Of a stretch of DNA of 64,000 bases, positions 43,228 to 52,707 are shown piece after piece (position 1 is the stretch's first letter; every line of letters begins with the position of its first letter). This DNA comes from Hawksworthiomyces lignivorus (taxonomy: Eukaryota > Ascomycota > Sordariomycetes > Ophiostomatales > Ophiostomataceae). The notes below the pieces were generated by a model. That model saw nothing but the letters and a program-made list of their open reading frames with translations. It was not told where the DNA came from and made no database searches. The position numbers were made by a program, and so were the translations under genes. The stretch is from contig NTMA01000064.1 in assembly GCA_002917075.1 (NCBI GenBank), forward strand, positions 1 through 64,000. Direction: 5' to 3'.

Positions 43228-44676
43228 TCAAATGCTCAGCTCCATTTTGTAAGTCTCCAAGAAGTCCTTCACAGCAGCTATAAATGTATCCACATTTTCA
43301 TCTGTGATAACCAGATTCAGCGGCGTGTATCCACGACTAGCCATGTAGATGCCCTTACGAAGCATGAAGTGGTAGTAGATGTTGTGCCACTGCCCCGCGT
43401 CTGCGCCAGAGAACCGCAGATTCAGCATGCTACCGCGGCTGGCCAGGAACACGCGTGGCAGTGGCAGCGGCGCCGTGTCTGGCCCCGTATATAGTTGCGT
43501 CTCATCAGCGAAGCTGTCTATCTCGATCACGTCAGCCAAGTGTGCTGCATGCTCCTGTGGGTACACGCCAGCCGCGAACAGCGCCGCCGTGATGCCAGCC
43601 TTGAGCCGGTCGCCGCGTGCGTTGAGCTCGGCGACAGCGTCGGCGTCGTAGATGGCGAGCGCGGCCACACCGGCACGCATCGTGAAGACGTTGTTGTTGT
43701 AGGTGCCCGGGTGCATCAGACGCCGCGCGGGGCCGAGCGCCGGGTCGAACAGCGCCATCACGTCGCGCCGCCCGCCAAATGCGCCGAACGTCATGCCGCC
43801 GCCGATCCACTTGCCAAACGTCATCAGATCCGCTCGGAGGCCGCCGTCTGGCAGCGCCGCCATTGCACCGGCCGGGCCCAGCCGCGATGCCATCACCTCG
43901 TCGGCGATGAGCAGCGCCCCAAGGCGGTCGGCCGTGGCTCGCAGGTACCGGAGAAATTCTAGAGACGCGGGGCGGCAGCCACCGGAGCCCTGTACAGGCT
44001 CGACAAGTATGGCGGCCAGGCTATCAGGTGGCAGGGCGTCAACGATCGCGGCCGTCTCGGCTACATTGTTGAACGGGGCTGCCACAAACTCGTGCGGCAA
44101 GTTCATATTGCGGCAAGGTGGGTCACCGTGCCCGCCCGCATGGCTCCAGCGGCAGAGGTCCATTGGAAAGACAAAGGTTCCGCCGTGGTAGCCGCTGCTA
44201 AACACAAGGATCGTCTTGCGCTTCGTAAATTCCAAGGCGGCACCGATAGCAAACGTGTTGGCTTCGGTTCCCGAATTAGTGAAGCGTATGAGATCCACGC
44301 CACCTGCTGCAAAGCGCTGCGTCACTGCAGCTGCAAGCTGCTTCTCACACAACGACTCGCCGCCGTAATTCCAGCCCGACGCCATGGCCTCCTGCAAGGC
44401 CGCGGCGATTCGTGGGTGCGAGTGGCCAAATAGGCCTGCACTGAACTCGCCCAGGAAGTCGATGTATGTGTCGCCATCGGCAGATGTGAGCATGTTACCC
44501 GAGGCCGCTCGGATGGACAGGGGGTAAGGTTCAGAGTAGAGAACGGTGCGAGTGTTGCCACCAGGCATGTGCGCCGCTGCTTCCTGATGCAAGCGGAAGC
44601 TTTCGGGGTTGTCCGCCCGGAAAGCAGTATGGCAGGCTGCCACGGCCTTGTTTGTTGCGGTCTCGCTTGACGTCAT
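43228..44676 (-). CDS. Class III aminotransferase, beta-phenylalanine / GSA-aminomutase type
   Basis: Single exon, 482 aa. Sequence order and motifs follow bacterial beta-phenylalanine aminotransferases and the related glutamate-1-semialdehyde aminomutases: HMPGGNTRTVLYSEPYPLSI, YIDFLGEFSAGLFGHSHP, RFTNSGTEAN (134-140, phosphate loop), VFSSGYHGG, ILVEPVQGSGGC, LLIADEVMASRLGPAG (Asp259), DLMTFGKWIGGGMTFGAFGG (PLP Lys289), and HPGTYNNNVFTM. Such enzymes move the amino group of beta-amino acids to a keto acid acceptor. A plant/bacterial-style heme-pathway role is unlikely because fungi make ALA by another route. An insertion around DLCRWSHAGGHGDPPCRN is larger than in the bacterial relatives. 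Substrate remains inferred. Confidence 0.87.
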   Translation of the reverse strand: MTSSETATNKAVAACHTAFRADNPESFRLHQEAAAHMPGGNTRTVLYSEPYPLSIRAASGNMLTSADGDTYIDFLGEFSAGLFGHSHPRIAAALQEAMASGWNYGGESLCEKQLAAAVTQRFAAGGVDLIRFTNSGTEANTFAIGAALEFTKRKTILVFSSGYHGGTFVFPMDLCRWSHAGGHGDPPCRNMNLPHEFVAAPFNNVAETAAIVDALPPDSLAAILVEPVQGSGGCRPASLEFLRYLRATADRLGALLIADEVMASRLGPAGAMAALPDGGLRADLMTFGKWIGGGMTFGAFGGRRDVMALFDPALGPARRLMHPGTYNNNVFTMRAGVAALAIYDADAVAELNARGDRLKAGITAALFAAGVYPQEHAAHLADVIEIDSFADETQLYTGPDTAPLPLPRVFLASRGSMLNLRFSGADAGQWHNIYYHFMLRKGIYMASRGYTPLNLVITDENVDTFIAAVKDFLETYKMELSI

Positions 44677-44905
44677 TGTTTAGCTAGAAGCTGAGCGGAA
44701 TGGAAGCTATGAAGAGACTTTCTGGCACGTAAGGGCCACCACCAGGCACGCCAATGGTCCCTGAAATATCTGAAGAGACAGCAGCAACTCCTGCATATTT
44801 GGGATGAGCTGTCCAGTGATATGTCTATGCAGGGCTTCCAATCTGGGTCAATGCAAAGCTTCAGTGCCCGTTGACATAATCTGAAATTGATATCAGCCAT
44901 CCCCC

Positions 44906-44936
44906 GATTGGCTGATGTCGCCGCCGCGCTAGGCGG
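44906..44936. promoter_or_regulatory. Shared upstream word, copy 2, with CCG-N10-CGG
   Basis: GATTGGCTGATGTCGCCG (44906-44923) matches the copy upstream of the HODM-like gene. It overlaps CCGCCGCGCTAGGCGG (44921-44936), an inverted CCGCC/GGCGG pair that is also CCG-N10-CGG. Distance to the aminotransferase start is about 230-260 bp. Confidence 0.38.
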
Positions 44937-45651
44937 TTCGGTGTCTGAAGCTTGGAACGCCGAGTACACTTTATGTCAAGAGACGCTCTCTCTGCCGAAG
45001 ACTTTGTGAATTTAATCTTCGCAATGTGTTAGCGGCGAATCGATGAGCAAATTAAGCGCTGTGGAATCATTAATGCAGCAGACTTGGTTGTTCTGTAGCA
45101 AACGGCTCTGGTGCATACGATGTTGCGTGATTGGCTGGGGCGGTAGTAAGCCACAATGCCCAACGCGCTCATAGCGGAAATGCTGCTAAACTTGACGGAC
45201 ACAAATGGTGCTATCGCAGAAAATAAAGGCTGCCTTGCATAGCAGATAATAGAGGCTGTGGCACTTACAAAACCGGAGTGTGCGAAGCAGTATTTGGCCT
45301 CCACGGCCAGGTCCATTTTCATAAGAGAAACTTGATTCGTGGAGAATTGTCCAGGAATAATGTGGCATTGGCGCTATGCTCTAGTGAGGTTTGCCACTTC
45401 AGGGCATGTTCCAATACAAATAACATATTCAAGATTCTTTCTACGTCTGTTCACTTTTTCTCATTCAAAAAAAAAAGTAAAGAAAAGAAAAGAAAAAGTA
45501 ATGCAATAACTGATATGTTCACAGCATATTCAAAACATGTACCAAAGATACATTTAAATGGAGACTACATATTTCAGCATGCTCTGTACCTTTTTAAGAA
45601 AAAAAAATTGAAGAATTGAGGAAACATAGGTAGGTACATAAGAATTAAATT

Positions 45652-45697
45652 AAAAAAAAAAAAAAAAAAGAAAATAGAAAATAGAAAATAGAAAATA
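45652..45697. repeat. Poly-A followed by (GAAAATA)4
   Basis: Eighteen A are followed by four perfect 7-bp units from 45670. A simple sequence repeat without evident function. Confidence 0.85.
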
Positions 45698-45953
45698 AAA
45701 GGAGAGAGACTTGGTTTTGCATTATTACATATATCTACGTATCAAAATTTTATTTAGTTATTGATATTTTCCCCTCTGATATCTGGCGCCTCGGTTTGTT
45801 ATTCCCAGAGCTCCGCCGCTATCCCCCTATCCTCATCTTGAAAAAAAAAAGCGCTATTAATAGTGTCTAGATATCAACCAGGGGTTATATATAATACCGA
45901 TACCGGTTCTATTCTCATGTGCATTTCTTTGCACAGAGCTCAAGAGCAAAACA

Positions 45954-46865
45954 ATGACTGCCCCTACCAAGGAAACAAATCTCGCATTGGCCATCGTCAA
46001 GGATGCGTGGCGGAATGGCTACGCCGTCCCAGCCATGTGCTGCTACAACCTAGAAGGCATTCTGGCGTCCGTCCGAGCAGCAGAGGCAAAGAATTCGCCA
46101 GTGATCATCCAGCTCTTTCCCTGGGCCATCGAATATGCAGATGGCCTACTGCTGCATGCCGCCAGGGAGGCGGCAGACAAGGCTAGCGTGCCGGTTGCCG
46201 TACACATGGACCATGCCCAGTCGCCGGAGATCATCAAGCGCGCTGCAGAGCTGGGCGGATTCCACGGAATCATGGTCGACATGAGTCACTACGAGAAGGA
46301 GGAAAATATGGCCAAGACCAAGGAGCTCGTGGAATACCTACACGGGCGCGGCATTATCGCAGAGGCCGAGCCCGGGCGGATTAACGGCGGTGAGGACGGC
46401 GTGGAAGACACCGGCGACCTCGAGGGCATCCTCACCACCCCTGAGCAGGCCGAGGAATTCTTCGAGCTGGGCATCGACTGGCTTGCCCCGGCATTCGGCA
46501 ACGTCCACGGCAAGTATGGATCTAGGAAGCCGCAGCTCGACTACGAGCGCCTGGAGAGCATTCATGGCGCCATGGGCAATCGCGTCCACCTAGTGCTGCA
46601 CGGCTGCAGCGGCTTCGACCAGGATCTCTTCCGCGAATGCATCAAACGCGGCGTGGCCAAGATCAACCTCAACGATGCTTTCAACGACGTATACACACAG
46701 CTCCAGAAAGAAAAGGCAGGTCGTATTCCCCTGACCACACTGATGGAAGAGGGCACAGAAGCAATGCAAAAGATTATGGAGCAGCACATGGATTATATGA
46801 TGTCTACTGGAAAGGCTGAAAGCGGGGAATTAGCTGAATGGTGTTCAAAAGAAATGAAAATTTAA
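45954..46865 (+). CDS. Class II fructose-bisphosphate-aldolase family protein (KbaY/GatY-like)
   Basis: Single exon, 303 aa. Class II zinc aldolase motifs: VPVAVHMDHAQSPE (Asp86, His87), GIMVDMSHYEKEENM, IIAEAEPGRINGGEDG (Glu139), LAPAFGNVHGKYG (His185), LVLHGCSGFD (His216) and GVAKINLNDAF. It is shorter than the main glycolytic yeast-type class II aldolase (about 360 aa) and closer to the tagatose-bisphosphate/ketose-bisphosphate aldolases. It probably cleaves a sugar-acid or ketose phosphate in a side pathway. The location near an MFS carrier and an HpcH/HpaI aldolase supports a catabolic role. Substrate not determined. Confidence 0.87.
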   Translation: MTAPTKETNLALAIVKDAWRNGYAVPAMCCYNLEGILASVRAAEAKNSPVIIQLFPWAIEYADGLLLHAAREAADKASVPVAVHMDHAQSPEIIKRAAELGGFHGIMVDMSHYEKEENMAKTKELVEYLHGRGIIAEAEPGRINGGEDGVEDTGDLEGILTTPEQAEEFFELGIDWLAPAFGNVHGKYGSRKPQLDYERLESIHGAMGNRVHLVLHGCSGFDQDLFRECIKRGVAKINLNDAFNDVYTQLQKEKAGRIPLTTLMEEGTEAMQKIMEQHMDYMMSTGKAESGELAEWCSKEMKI

Positions 46866-47157
46866 GTCGAGATGATAAATTCAAACGAGGTTATTCGATA
46901 GATTTTTTTACGAATACTGCCACCACACCTCGTTTGTTGATGAATTAATTTACAGATATTCTCACACAACTTTTTCGGTTAGATGCAACAGCTCAGTGTC
47001 TTGTTCTAAAGTGCCCACTATGAACCTATCTGGTACATGAATTCTACAACCTAACCTAGTTTTCTGTGACGTGTCTTGTCTTGCCCTGCGTTTATATTTG
47101 TTTACTAGGATAAAGGCATACTATACGCCAGGAAGCTCGATGCGCGTGGAGCGAAAC

Positions 47158-48675
47158 TCAGTACATCTCATAGCGCCAGTTCAAATCCATCATCTCTTCC
47201 GTGACGCCTCCTTTCATCGCCTTGGCAATCAGTGTCGGGTTGCCAGAGTCCATGTACTTGTTGTGGCGCAGGACCAGCCACCGGTAGAACGAAATGGTGA
47301 CCATGAACAAGAACGCGCAGCCCATCAGCGTGCCAAAGGCGGCATAAAAATGCGGCGCCTGGTAGTACAGGTACGAGGCCCAGATGTTGGAAGTACCGCC
47401 GATCGCGTTCACCAGCGCAGACGCTGCGGCGCGCTTCGACACGGGGCGGGCGAGGTGCAGGTTGATGGTCTTGTAGAGCAGCAGCTGCGGGCCGACGGAC
47501 GAGAACGGCAGGATCATCATGGAGAAGTAGCGGGCGCCGACGTTGGTGGTGGCCATGGGGATGATGTACATGCCGATGGCTATGGAGATGCACGACATAA
47601 TGGGCCAGTACACGGTGTTCTTGCGGTCCGAGTAGAACATGAGCAGGTAGTAGACGAGGGCGGCCAGCACGTACGGCGGCGCCGTGAGCAGCAGGCTGAT
47701 GGTGCTGTTGAAGCCGAGCGAGTTGACCAGCGTGGGGAAGTAGTTGGCGATGGAGCCCTGCGCCTGCGACAGCATGTTGCAGAAGATGAGCAGCAGCAGC
47801 TTCGGGTCCGACAGGGCCTTGGCGAAGCCGCGCAGCACAGACTCGTTCTCCGAGCCCTCGGCGGCGCCGGCCTCCGACTCGATGCGCCAGACAGCCAGGT
47901 CTCGCTCGAGGGGCGTGAGCATGCGGCTGTTGTGCGGGTACTCGGGCATGAGGAAAGCGCAGATCATGCCGACAAACACAGTCACGCTGCCCTCGATGAT
48001 GAAGAGCCAGCGCCAGCCGGCGATGCCGCGCAGGCCGTTCATCTGCAGGATTGCGGCGGCGAGGAGGCCCCCAAACGCGTTGCCTACCTGCTGCGCAATG
48101 TACAAGGCGGCGATGCGCTTTCCGAGCTCCTTCTTGGTGTACCACGCAGACAGATAGTAGATGGCGCCAGGAAAGAAGACAGCTTCAGCGATTCCCAGAA
48201 TTGCCCGCACGGCGACCAGCTGGGAGTAGGTCTGGACGGCGGCAGTGGCAGCCGAAATCGAACCCCAGATGGCCACGGCAACGCAGATGTACATACCCGG
48301 GCGAGATATCTTGGTGATAAGCAGATTGCTGGGGATCTGGAAGGGAAGGTAACCGACGAATAGAATGGACACGGCTGTTGCAAACTGCTGTGTGGTCATG
48401 TGGAGGTCCGTCGTGATGCCCTGCAGCTTGGCTGACGCCAGGTTCTGCCGGTCAATGTAGTTCAAGATATACAGAATGCCTGTAACAGGGAGAACGACAA
48501 AGTCGAGTTTGCGAACCAGCTTTGCGTGGATGATTCGGAACTCATCATCGCTAAGAGCAACTAGGCTCGCAGGCATTGGGCGTGCGGTAGCCTCAGCAAG
48601 GCCCTCAGCTGCTGATGCCTTGTCATCGATCTTGGCATCCACTGTATCTTTCGATTTTTCTTTTGATAGTGCCAT
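47158..48675 (-). CDS. MFS transporter, Dal5/TNA1 (ACS) family
   Basis: Single exon, 505 aa, start ATG48675. About 12 membrane segments with family blocks: RKLDFVVLPVTGILYILNYI, DRQNLASAKLQGI, FVGYLPFQIPSNLLITKISR, GIAEAVFFPGAIYYLSAWYT, KELGKRIAALY, GGLLAAAILQMNGLRG, GWRWLFIIEGSVTVFVG and AASALVNAIGGTSNIWASYL. It carries an organic anion such as a carboxylate, vitamin or amide, with the exact substrate unknown. It is tail to tail with the class II aldolase (292-bp gap with no gene) and divergent from an HpcH/HpaI aldolase. Confidence 0.88.
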   Translation of the reverse strand: MALSKEKSKDTVDAKIDDKASAAEGLAEATARPMPASLVALSDDEFRIIHAKLVRKLDFVVLPVTGILYILNYIDRQNLASAKLQGITTDLHMTTQQFATAVSILFVGYLPFQIPSNLLITKISRPGMYICVAVAIWGSISAATAAVQTYSQLVAVRAILGIAEAVFFPGAIYYLSAWYTKKELGKRIAALYIAQQVGNAFGGLLAAAILQMNGLRGIAGWRWLFIIEGSVTVFVGMICAFLMPEYPHNSRMLTPLERDLAVWRIESEAGAAEGSENESVLRGFAKALSDPKLLLLIFCNMLSQAQGSIANYFPTLVNSLGFNSTISLLLTAPPYVLAALVYYLLMFYSDRKNTVYWPIMSCISIAIGMYIIPMATTNVGARYFSMMILPFSSVGPQLLLYKTINLHLARPVSKRAAASALVNAIGGTSNIWASYLYYQAPHFYAAFGTLMGCAFLFMVTISFYRWLVLRHNKYMDSGNPTLIAKAMKGGVTEEMMDLNWRYEMY

Positions 48676-49427
48676 TGTGATTTTCCCGAAAGCCTATAGA
48701 CCGTAGATGAAATGAGGAGACTAGGTAGATGAGACGAGGGCTAGAGGCATCTTGAAGGAAACGGGAGACATCTCTGAGTTGATGGTTCCCGCCCCTTTTC
48801 TATGTTTTTAGAATTCCTATATTATGTCGTACGGCTATGCTCGTCCGCCAATCAGGTAATTAAATTGGATGAATTCAAAAGCAGGGTAATCAGTGTTCAC
48901 CTTCTCCGTCCTCAAGCAATAGAAGAGGAGAAGTGCTCTAGGAAGCCGAATATTGCTGGCATCTGAACAATATTTTCTGGAGTTACTATCCCAAAGCAGC
49001 TAAGCGCCAGATAAGATACATTATCTTGCATTTGCCCCATGTTTTTACAAACCCCGTTGCTTGTGGGGATGGATGATAGCGGCAAAGTTGCATGCACCAT
49101 TTTATCCCCGCGAGAGCTCCTCCCAGCAGAAAGGACTAGCTCGTTAAGGAACGACCAAGACTGCGTATTGGCGGAGCCGGCACGGCCATCCGGCACGGCC
49201 TCGTAGAAGATTGCCATGGTCAGCACATCCTATCTTCTTCATTTTTATATCAAGGTTTATATTGTCGTCTTTTGGTCACCAATGAGACGGTAATACTTTG
49301 TCTTATCGCTCCGCTGGCATATTTGCCTTAGCCTTTGTCATTACTCTTTGTGGAAATCATCCCAACACTTCAACAACCGGATCTTGTATGCTTTCTACCT
49401 AGATCAAATTATAGTCCTATCAGCAAG
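48676..49427. other. Divergent promoter region, MFS carrier / HpcH aldolase
   Basis: No gene was supported. It contains an inverted CGG-N10-CCG (48832-48847), the arrangement bound by several zinc-cluster dimers, followed directly by CCAAT. Confidence 0.4.
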
Positions 49428-50240
49428 ATGGCGTCCCAAGTCAGCTATCCCACGGCCCACACGACCAAAATCGCGAACCCTCAACTGCGGCTTCTCAACA
49501 AACTCAAGGCTAGGGAGTACCCATTAATGACCTTCATGGCCATTCCCTCTGTCCGCATGGCACAGATAGTAGCTCTGACTGGCGTGGATGGCATTATTAT
49601 CGACTGTGAGCATGGTCACTTTGGTGACGATTCCACACATAATGCCGTTGCCGCCATAGCTGGGCTCGGCGTGTCGCCGTTAATCCGCATCCGTGGGACA
49701 TCTCATGATATCATAAAGCGTGCTCTTGATACTGGTGCTCATGGCATCGTGGTACCGCAAGTAAACAGTGCGGAAGAAGCTCGTCAAGTAGTTCAGTCAG
49801 CCAAGTTCCCGCTGCAGGGCGTTCGCGGTCAAGGCTCGGCGTTCCCTGCCATTGCCCACGGTTTGACTACACCAGAGTATATGAAGTCAGCCAATGAGAC
49901 GATCTTGACAATCATTCAAATCGAGACACGTGCCGGCTTAGAAAATGTCGACGAGATATGCGCTGTGCCTGGCGTGGACTGCGTCTTTATCGGCCCCAAC
50001 GACCTGGCACAATCTCTTCTAGGCTACGTGCCAGCACGGGGCGATGAGCCAGAATTCGTCACAGCAATTGACACGATCATTGCTGCCGGGCGGAAGCACG
50101 GCAAGTGGGTTGCGCGTATGGTCAACAACGGCGCGTTGGCCAAGGAGGCGCGGGCGCGCTACGATACCGTCGCCATCACGGGCGACACAAAAGCTATTCA
50201 AAATTGGTATATCCCTGAGTTTGAACTAGCGCGGTCATAG
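49428..50240 (+). CDS. HpcH/HpaI family aldolase
   Basis: Single exon, 270 aa from ATG49428 (MASQVSYP); an upstream in-frame extension lacks family sequence. The class II pyruvate-aldolase pattern is complete: GVDGIIIDCEHGHFGD (about 53-67), LIRIRGTSHDIIKRALDTGA, GIVVPQVNSAEEA, IIQIETRAGLENVDEI (metal-ligand Glu166) and VFIGPNDLAQSLL (metal-ligand Asp192). These enzymes split 2-keto-3-deoxy or 4-hydroxy-2-oxo acids to pyruvate plus an aldehyde. With the class II ketose aldolase and the carrier next door, it could finish breakdown of a sugar acid or aromatic-derived acid. No tight operon logic exists in fungi, so this is inference from clustering. Confidence 0.88.
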   Translation: MASQVSYPTAHTTKIANPQLRLLNKLKAREYPLMTFMAIPSVRMAQIVALTGVDGIIIDCEHGHFGDDSTHNAVAAIAGLGVSPLIRIRGTSHDIIKRALDTGAHGIVVPQVNSAEEARQVVQSAKFPLQGVRGQGSAFPAIAHGLTTPEYMKSANETILTIIQIETRAGLENVDEICAVPGVDCVFIGPNDLAQSLLGYVPARGDEPEFVTAIDTIIAAGRKHGKWVARMVNNGALAKEARARYDTVAITGDTKAIQNWYIPEFELARS

Positions 50241-50380
50241 ATTCTAGTTTAGATATCACAGGATAAAAAGGACGCATGATGACAATAGATTTCATTTGTG
50301 CAATAGCTAAAGTTTGTATTCAATATAGCCGATAAAGTATTTAGAAAACATCTAGCCGCGGTAATTTCGTAGATCTAATA

Positions 50381-52201
50381 TTATACGATATCAATCCAGT
50401 AATTTGCATCCGTGCACTTGGAACCAAATAGTCGATCAAGTTGATGTACATAAAACGGACGTGGGTGGAGTGAAGCAGTGTCAGAAGGGGGTATGTGAAT
50501 GTAGCACTCCCCTTTCAGATGATGCACACTGGTGCTCACTGGAGTCATCACCACAGGCAACTTTGCGCCTGGAAGATAGAACACAGGATCGCCGACAACC
50601 ACTGTTTTATCCGCTATGCCCATGTGCCCGGCCGCTGTTTCGAAATAATGGCGACCTTCTGTGAGACCAGCATAAACGAGCATTTCCGAGCACTGCGAGC
50701 GGTCTCGAAATGCTCTGGAGATAAAATAAGCACTCAATGCTGAGGACTGGGATTTGTTCAAATTCCATGTGGTGCCGGAAATCATGTTCATTGCCAAGTC
50801 AATATACTCGTCATTCTCGATAGAGACGACTTGGGCACCGCCAGTCGAAGTTTCGGGGAGGGTGTAGGCAAAGATGGATTCCCAAAAGGGGGAATTGAGC
50901 CCTTCTCCGGGTTTTTTTCTACCAAGCTGCCACCAAAACTCAACTGGCCACGTTTTTGTAACTAACCCAAGCAGCAGCGCCGCAGATGAAAGTTTGAGGT
51001 TACAAGAGCTGTGATTTGTGTCGGCTGTAGAGATGCGGACATTGGCGACTCGGTTCGGTGAAAAGGGCTGCAACATGACGTCTGAAAGCCGTGCGTACGT
51101 TGATGAAGCTTCAAGAACTGCGTTTGTAGTATCCCAGTCTGGCACCCAAGAGCTCATCTTTTTCCACCGAAATGGGTTGAAACGACACAAAGACAATATT
51201 TCCAAGGAATTCGTTTTCTCAATCCAATATTTTGCAAAGCTAGTATAGACCTCGCTGACTGATTTATTATAGTCGGGTTTGATCTCCTTTCTTAATGCTT
51301 CGGGTAACAACCCGAGCAAACCATATATCTTGTCTCTGGGATCGGATGCTTCGAATGACCTGAAGAGATCTAAGAGTAGCAGAGGATCCGTAGCAACGCC
51401 GGTAAAATCCTGAAATTTCATCATCGCAACACACCCGTTGGAGCTCAGAAGCTTATTTGCACCACCAGTCCGCCAAGTGGAAGGCATTGTATTTAAGAAA
51501 ATTTGTTCCAACTGAGATGACGGAATAGACTCTTTTCCACAGCAGATAATTCTATTTCGCCTAGTACCAAGCAGGAATTCCTGGACAATCCAAACCCGTG
51601 TAAACCACGGACGGTTGAGAAGCGTGTTGAATGCCTCTACTGCTCTATTTGATATGATTGCTTCTTCGTTCGTGTCTTCGCTTTCAGCGGTACCATAGCG
51701 AAGCCCTAATCGGCGCTTGCCTGTATCATCAGTGAATTGGCGGCTATTTAAACCTTCGACACCAGCTCGACGAACAAGCAGCATTGCTTCTGCACTGTTA
51801 TCGCTTTCGTCGCCAAGCCATATCAGCACGTTCGAAGCATTTGAATAGATCTGCGGCATAGCCAAAACCTGAGCATTTCGCTCAGAGATATCCTGTTGGT
51901 TGATGCACAAAGCGTCGACCCATAACACTCTCGGTTGGTCTTGTCTTCGAAGTGTTCGCAATGCAGCGTGGAGATTTTTTGTCACCTGATATGAGCCGCT
52001 GTTGAGAAGTATAGGCTCTGGGTAGATGTCTTCTGTATCGCCCCATGTATATGACAAGGCTTCATATTCGATCTTGTCACCCGGCGCAATGTGGCGAAGA
52101 CTACATTCAACTGGCGCCGATTCTGCGGAAGGCTGTACATAAAGCAAACGGTACTCTTTTGAGGCATTTGCGAGTTGACTGTATTGAAATTTCGAGGCCA
52201 T
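50381..52201 (-). CDS. HET-domain protein
   Basis: Single exon, 606 aa from the ATG at 52201 (MASKFQYSQLANASKEYRLL); an alternative TTG two codons upstream is not used. Canonical HET domain: DKIEYEALSYTWGDTEDI, KNLHAALRTLRRQDQPRVLW, VDALCINQQDISERN, QIYSNASNVLIWLGD, and FTRVWIVQEFLLGTRRNRII. Then DPRDKIYGLLGLLP and a long variable C-terminal half. It is the short-HET/het-6 style arrangement, with no NB-ARC or repeats. It probably acts as an incompatibility or downstream death effector in the cytoplasm; family inference only. Confidence 0.9.
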   Translation of the reverse strand: MASKFQYSQLANASKEYRLLYVQPSAESAPVECSLRHIAPGDKIEYEALSYTWGDTEDIYPEPILLNSGSYQVTKNLHAALRTLRRQDQPRVLWVDALCINQQDISERNAQVLAMPQIYSNASNVLIWLGDESDNSAEAMLLVRRAGVEGLNSRQFTDDTGKRRLGLRYGTAESEDTNEEAIISNRAVEAFNTLLNRPWFTRVWIVQEFLLGTRRNRIICCGKESIPSSQLEQIFLNTMPSTWRTGGANKLLSSNGCVAMMKFQDFTGVATDPLLLLDLFRSFEASDPRDKIYGLLGLLPEALRKEIKPDYNKSVSEVYTSFAKYWIEKTNSLEILSLCRFNPFRWKKMSSWVPDWDTTNAVLEASSTYARLSDVMLQPFSPNRVANVRISTADTNHSSCNLKLSSAALLLGLVTKTWPVEFWWQLGRKKPGEGLNSPFWESIFAYTLPETSTGGAQVVSIENDEYIDLAMNMISGTTWNLNKSQSSALSAYFISRAFRDRSQCSEMLVYAGLTEGRHYFETAAGHMGIADKTVVVGDPVFYLPGAKLPVVMTPVSTSVHHLKGECYIHIPPSDTASLHPRPFYVHQLDRLFGSKCTDANYWIDIV

Positions 52202-52707
52202 ATTCAAACTGGAGAGTAGTATACGAAAGCGGAGAGGGGAATAGCAGTGTGGTCACAGTGGTGAAACAAATCTGCGAGAGCACCAGCTATGAGGGGAAAG
52301 TGGCATAGAGCTTCGAGGCTTTGCATGCTGAACCCCCTGTTTCAAAATCCCTGCTAATTGGTTATTTGAAGAGACAGTGAATTAATTTAGTTGGTCAAGA
52401 AATATAATTGTATCAGACCGTCTCCCGCTCAGTTATGAATTTTATCAAAATCATCGTCATCGTGTGATATTTCAAAATGTTTGTCTATGGTGAATTCAGT
52501 CCTTGGCGCACGAGTTGACAATATATAGATCTAAGGTTGCAATGTAGCTTATTTACAATAACATAAAATCATTTTCTTTTCTCCAGTCTAGCATATTTGA
52601 AATAACACCAAAAAAGAAACATGATTCTAGAAATATTTTCTTTTAAATTATCTATAAGGTATTTATGGAAAGCACCTAGTCTAACTGCTTTTGTCCTGAT
52701 CCTATTT
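52202..52707. other. Intergenic DNA
   Basis: Contains the HET promoter on the left and the RidA 3' region on the right; no gene was seen. Confidence 0.4.

Larger units (their letters stand above)
44677..45953. other. Intergenic DNA with simple repeats
   Basis: No gene was supported. It holds the aminotransferase promoter on the left, homopolymer A/T tracts and a short microsatellite near 45650-45697, and on the right the aldolase 5' region, where a CTTTGCACAG just before the start might be the acceptor of a 5'-UTR intron. Confidence 0.4.

Noticed and set aside
24471..44676. Secondary-metabolite gene cluster around the monooxygenase
   Set aside because: A tailoring-type enzyme and regulators are present, but no polyketide, peptide or terpene synthase lies in the window, and neighbours are separated by long unrelated stretches.
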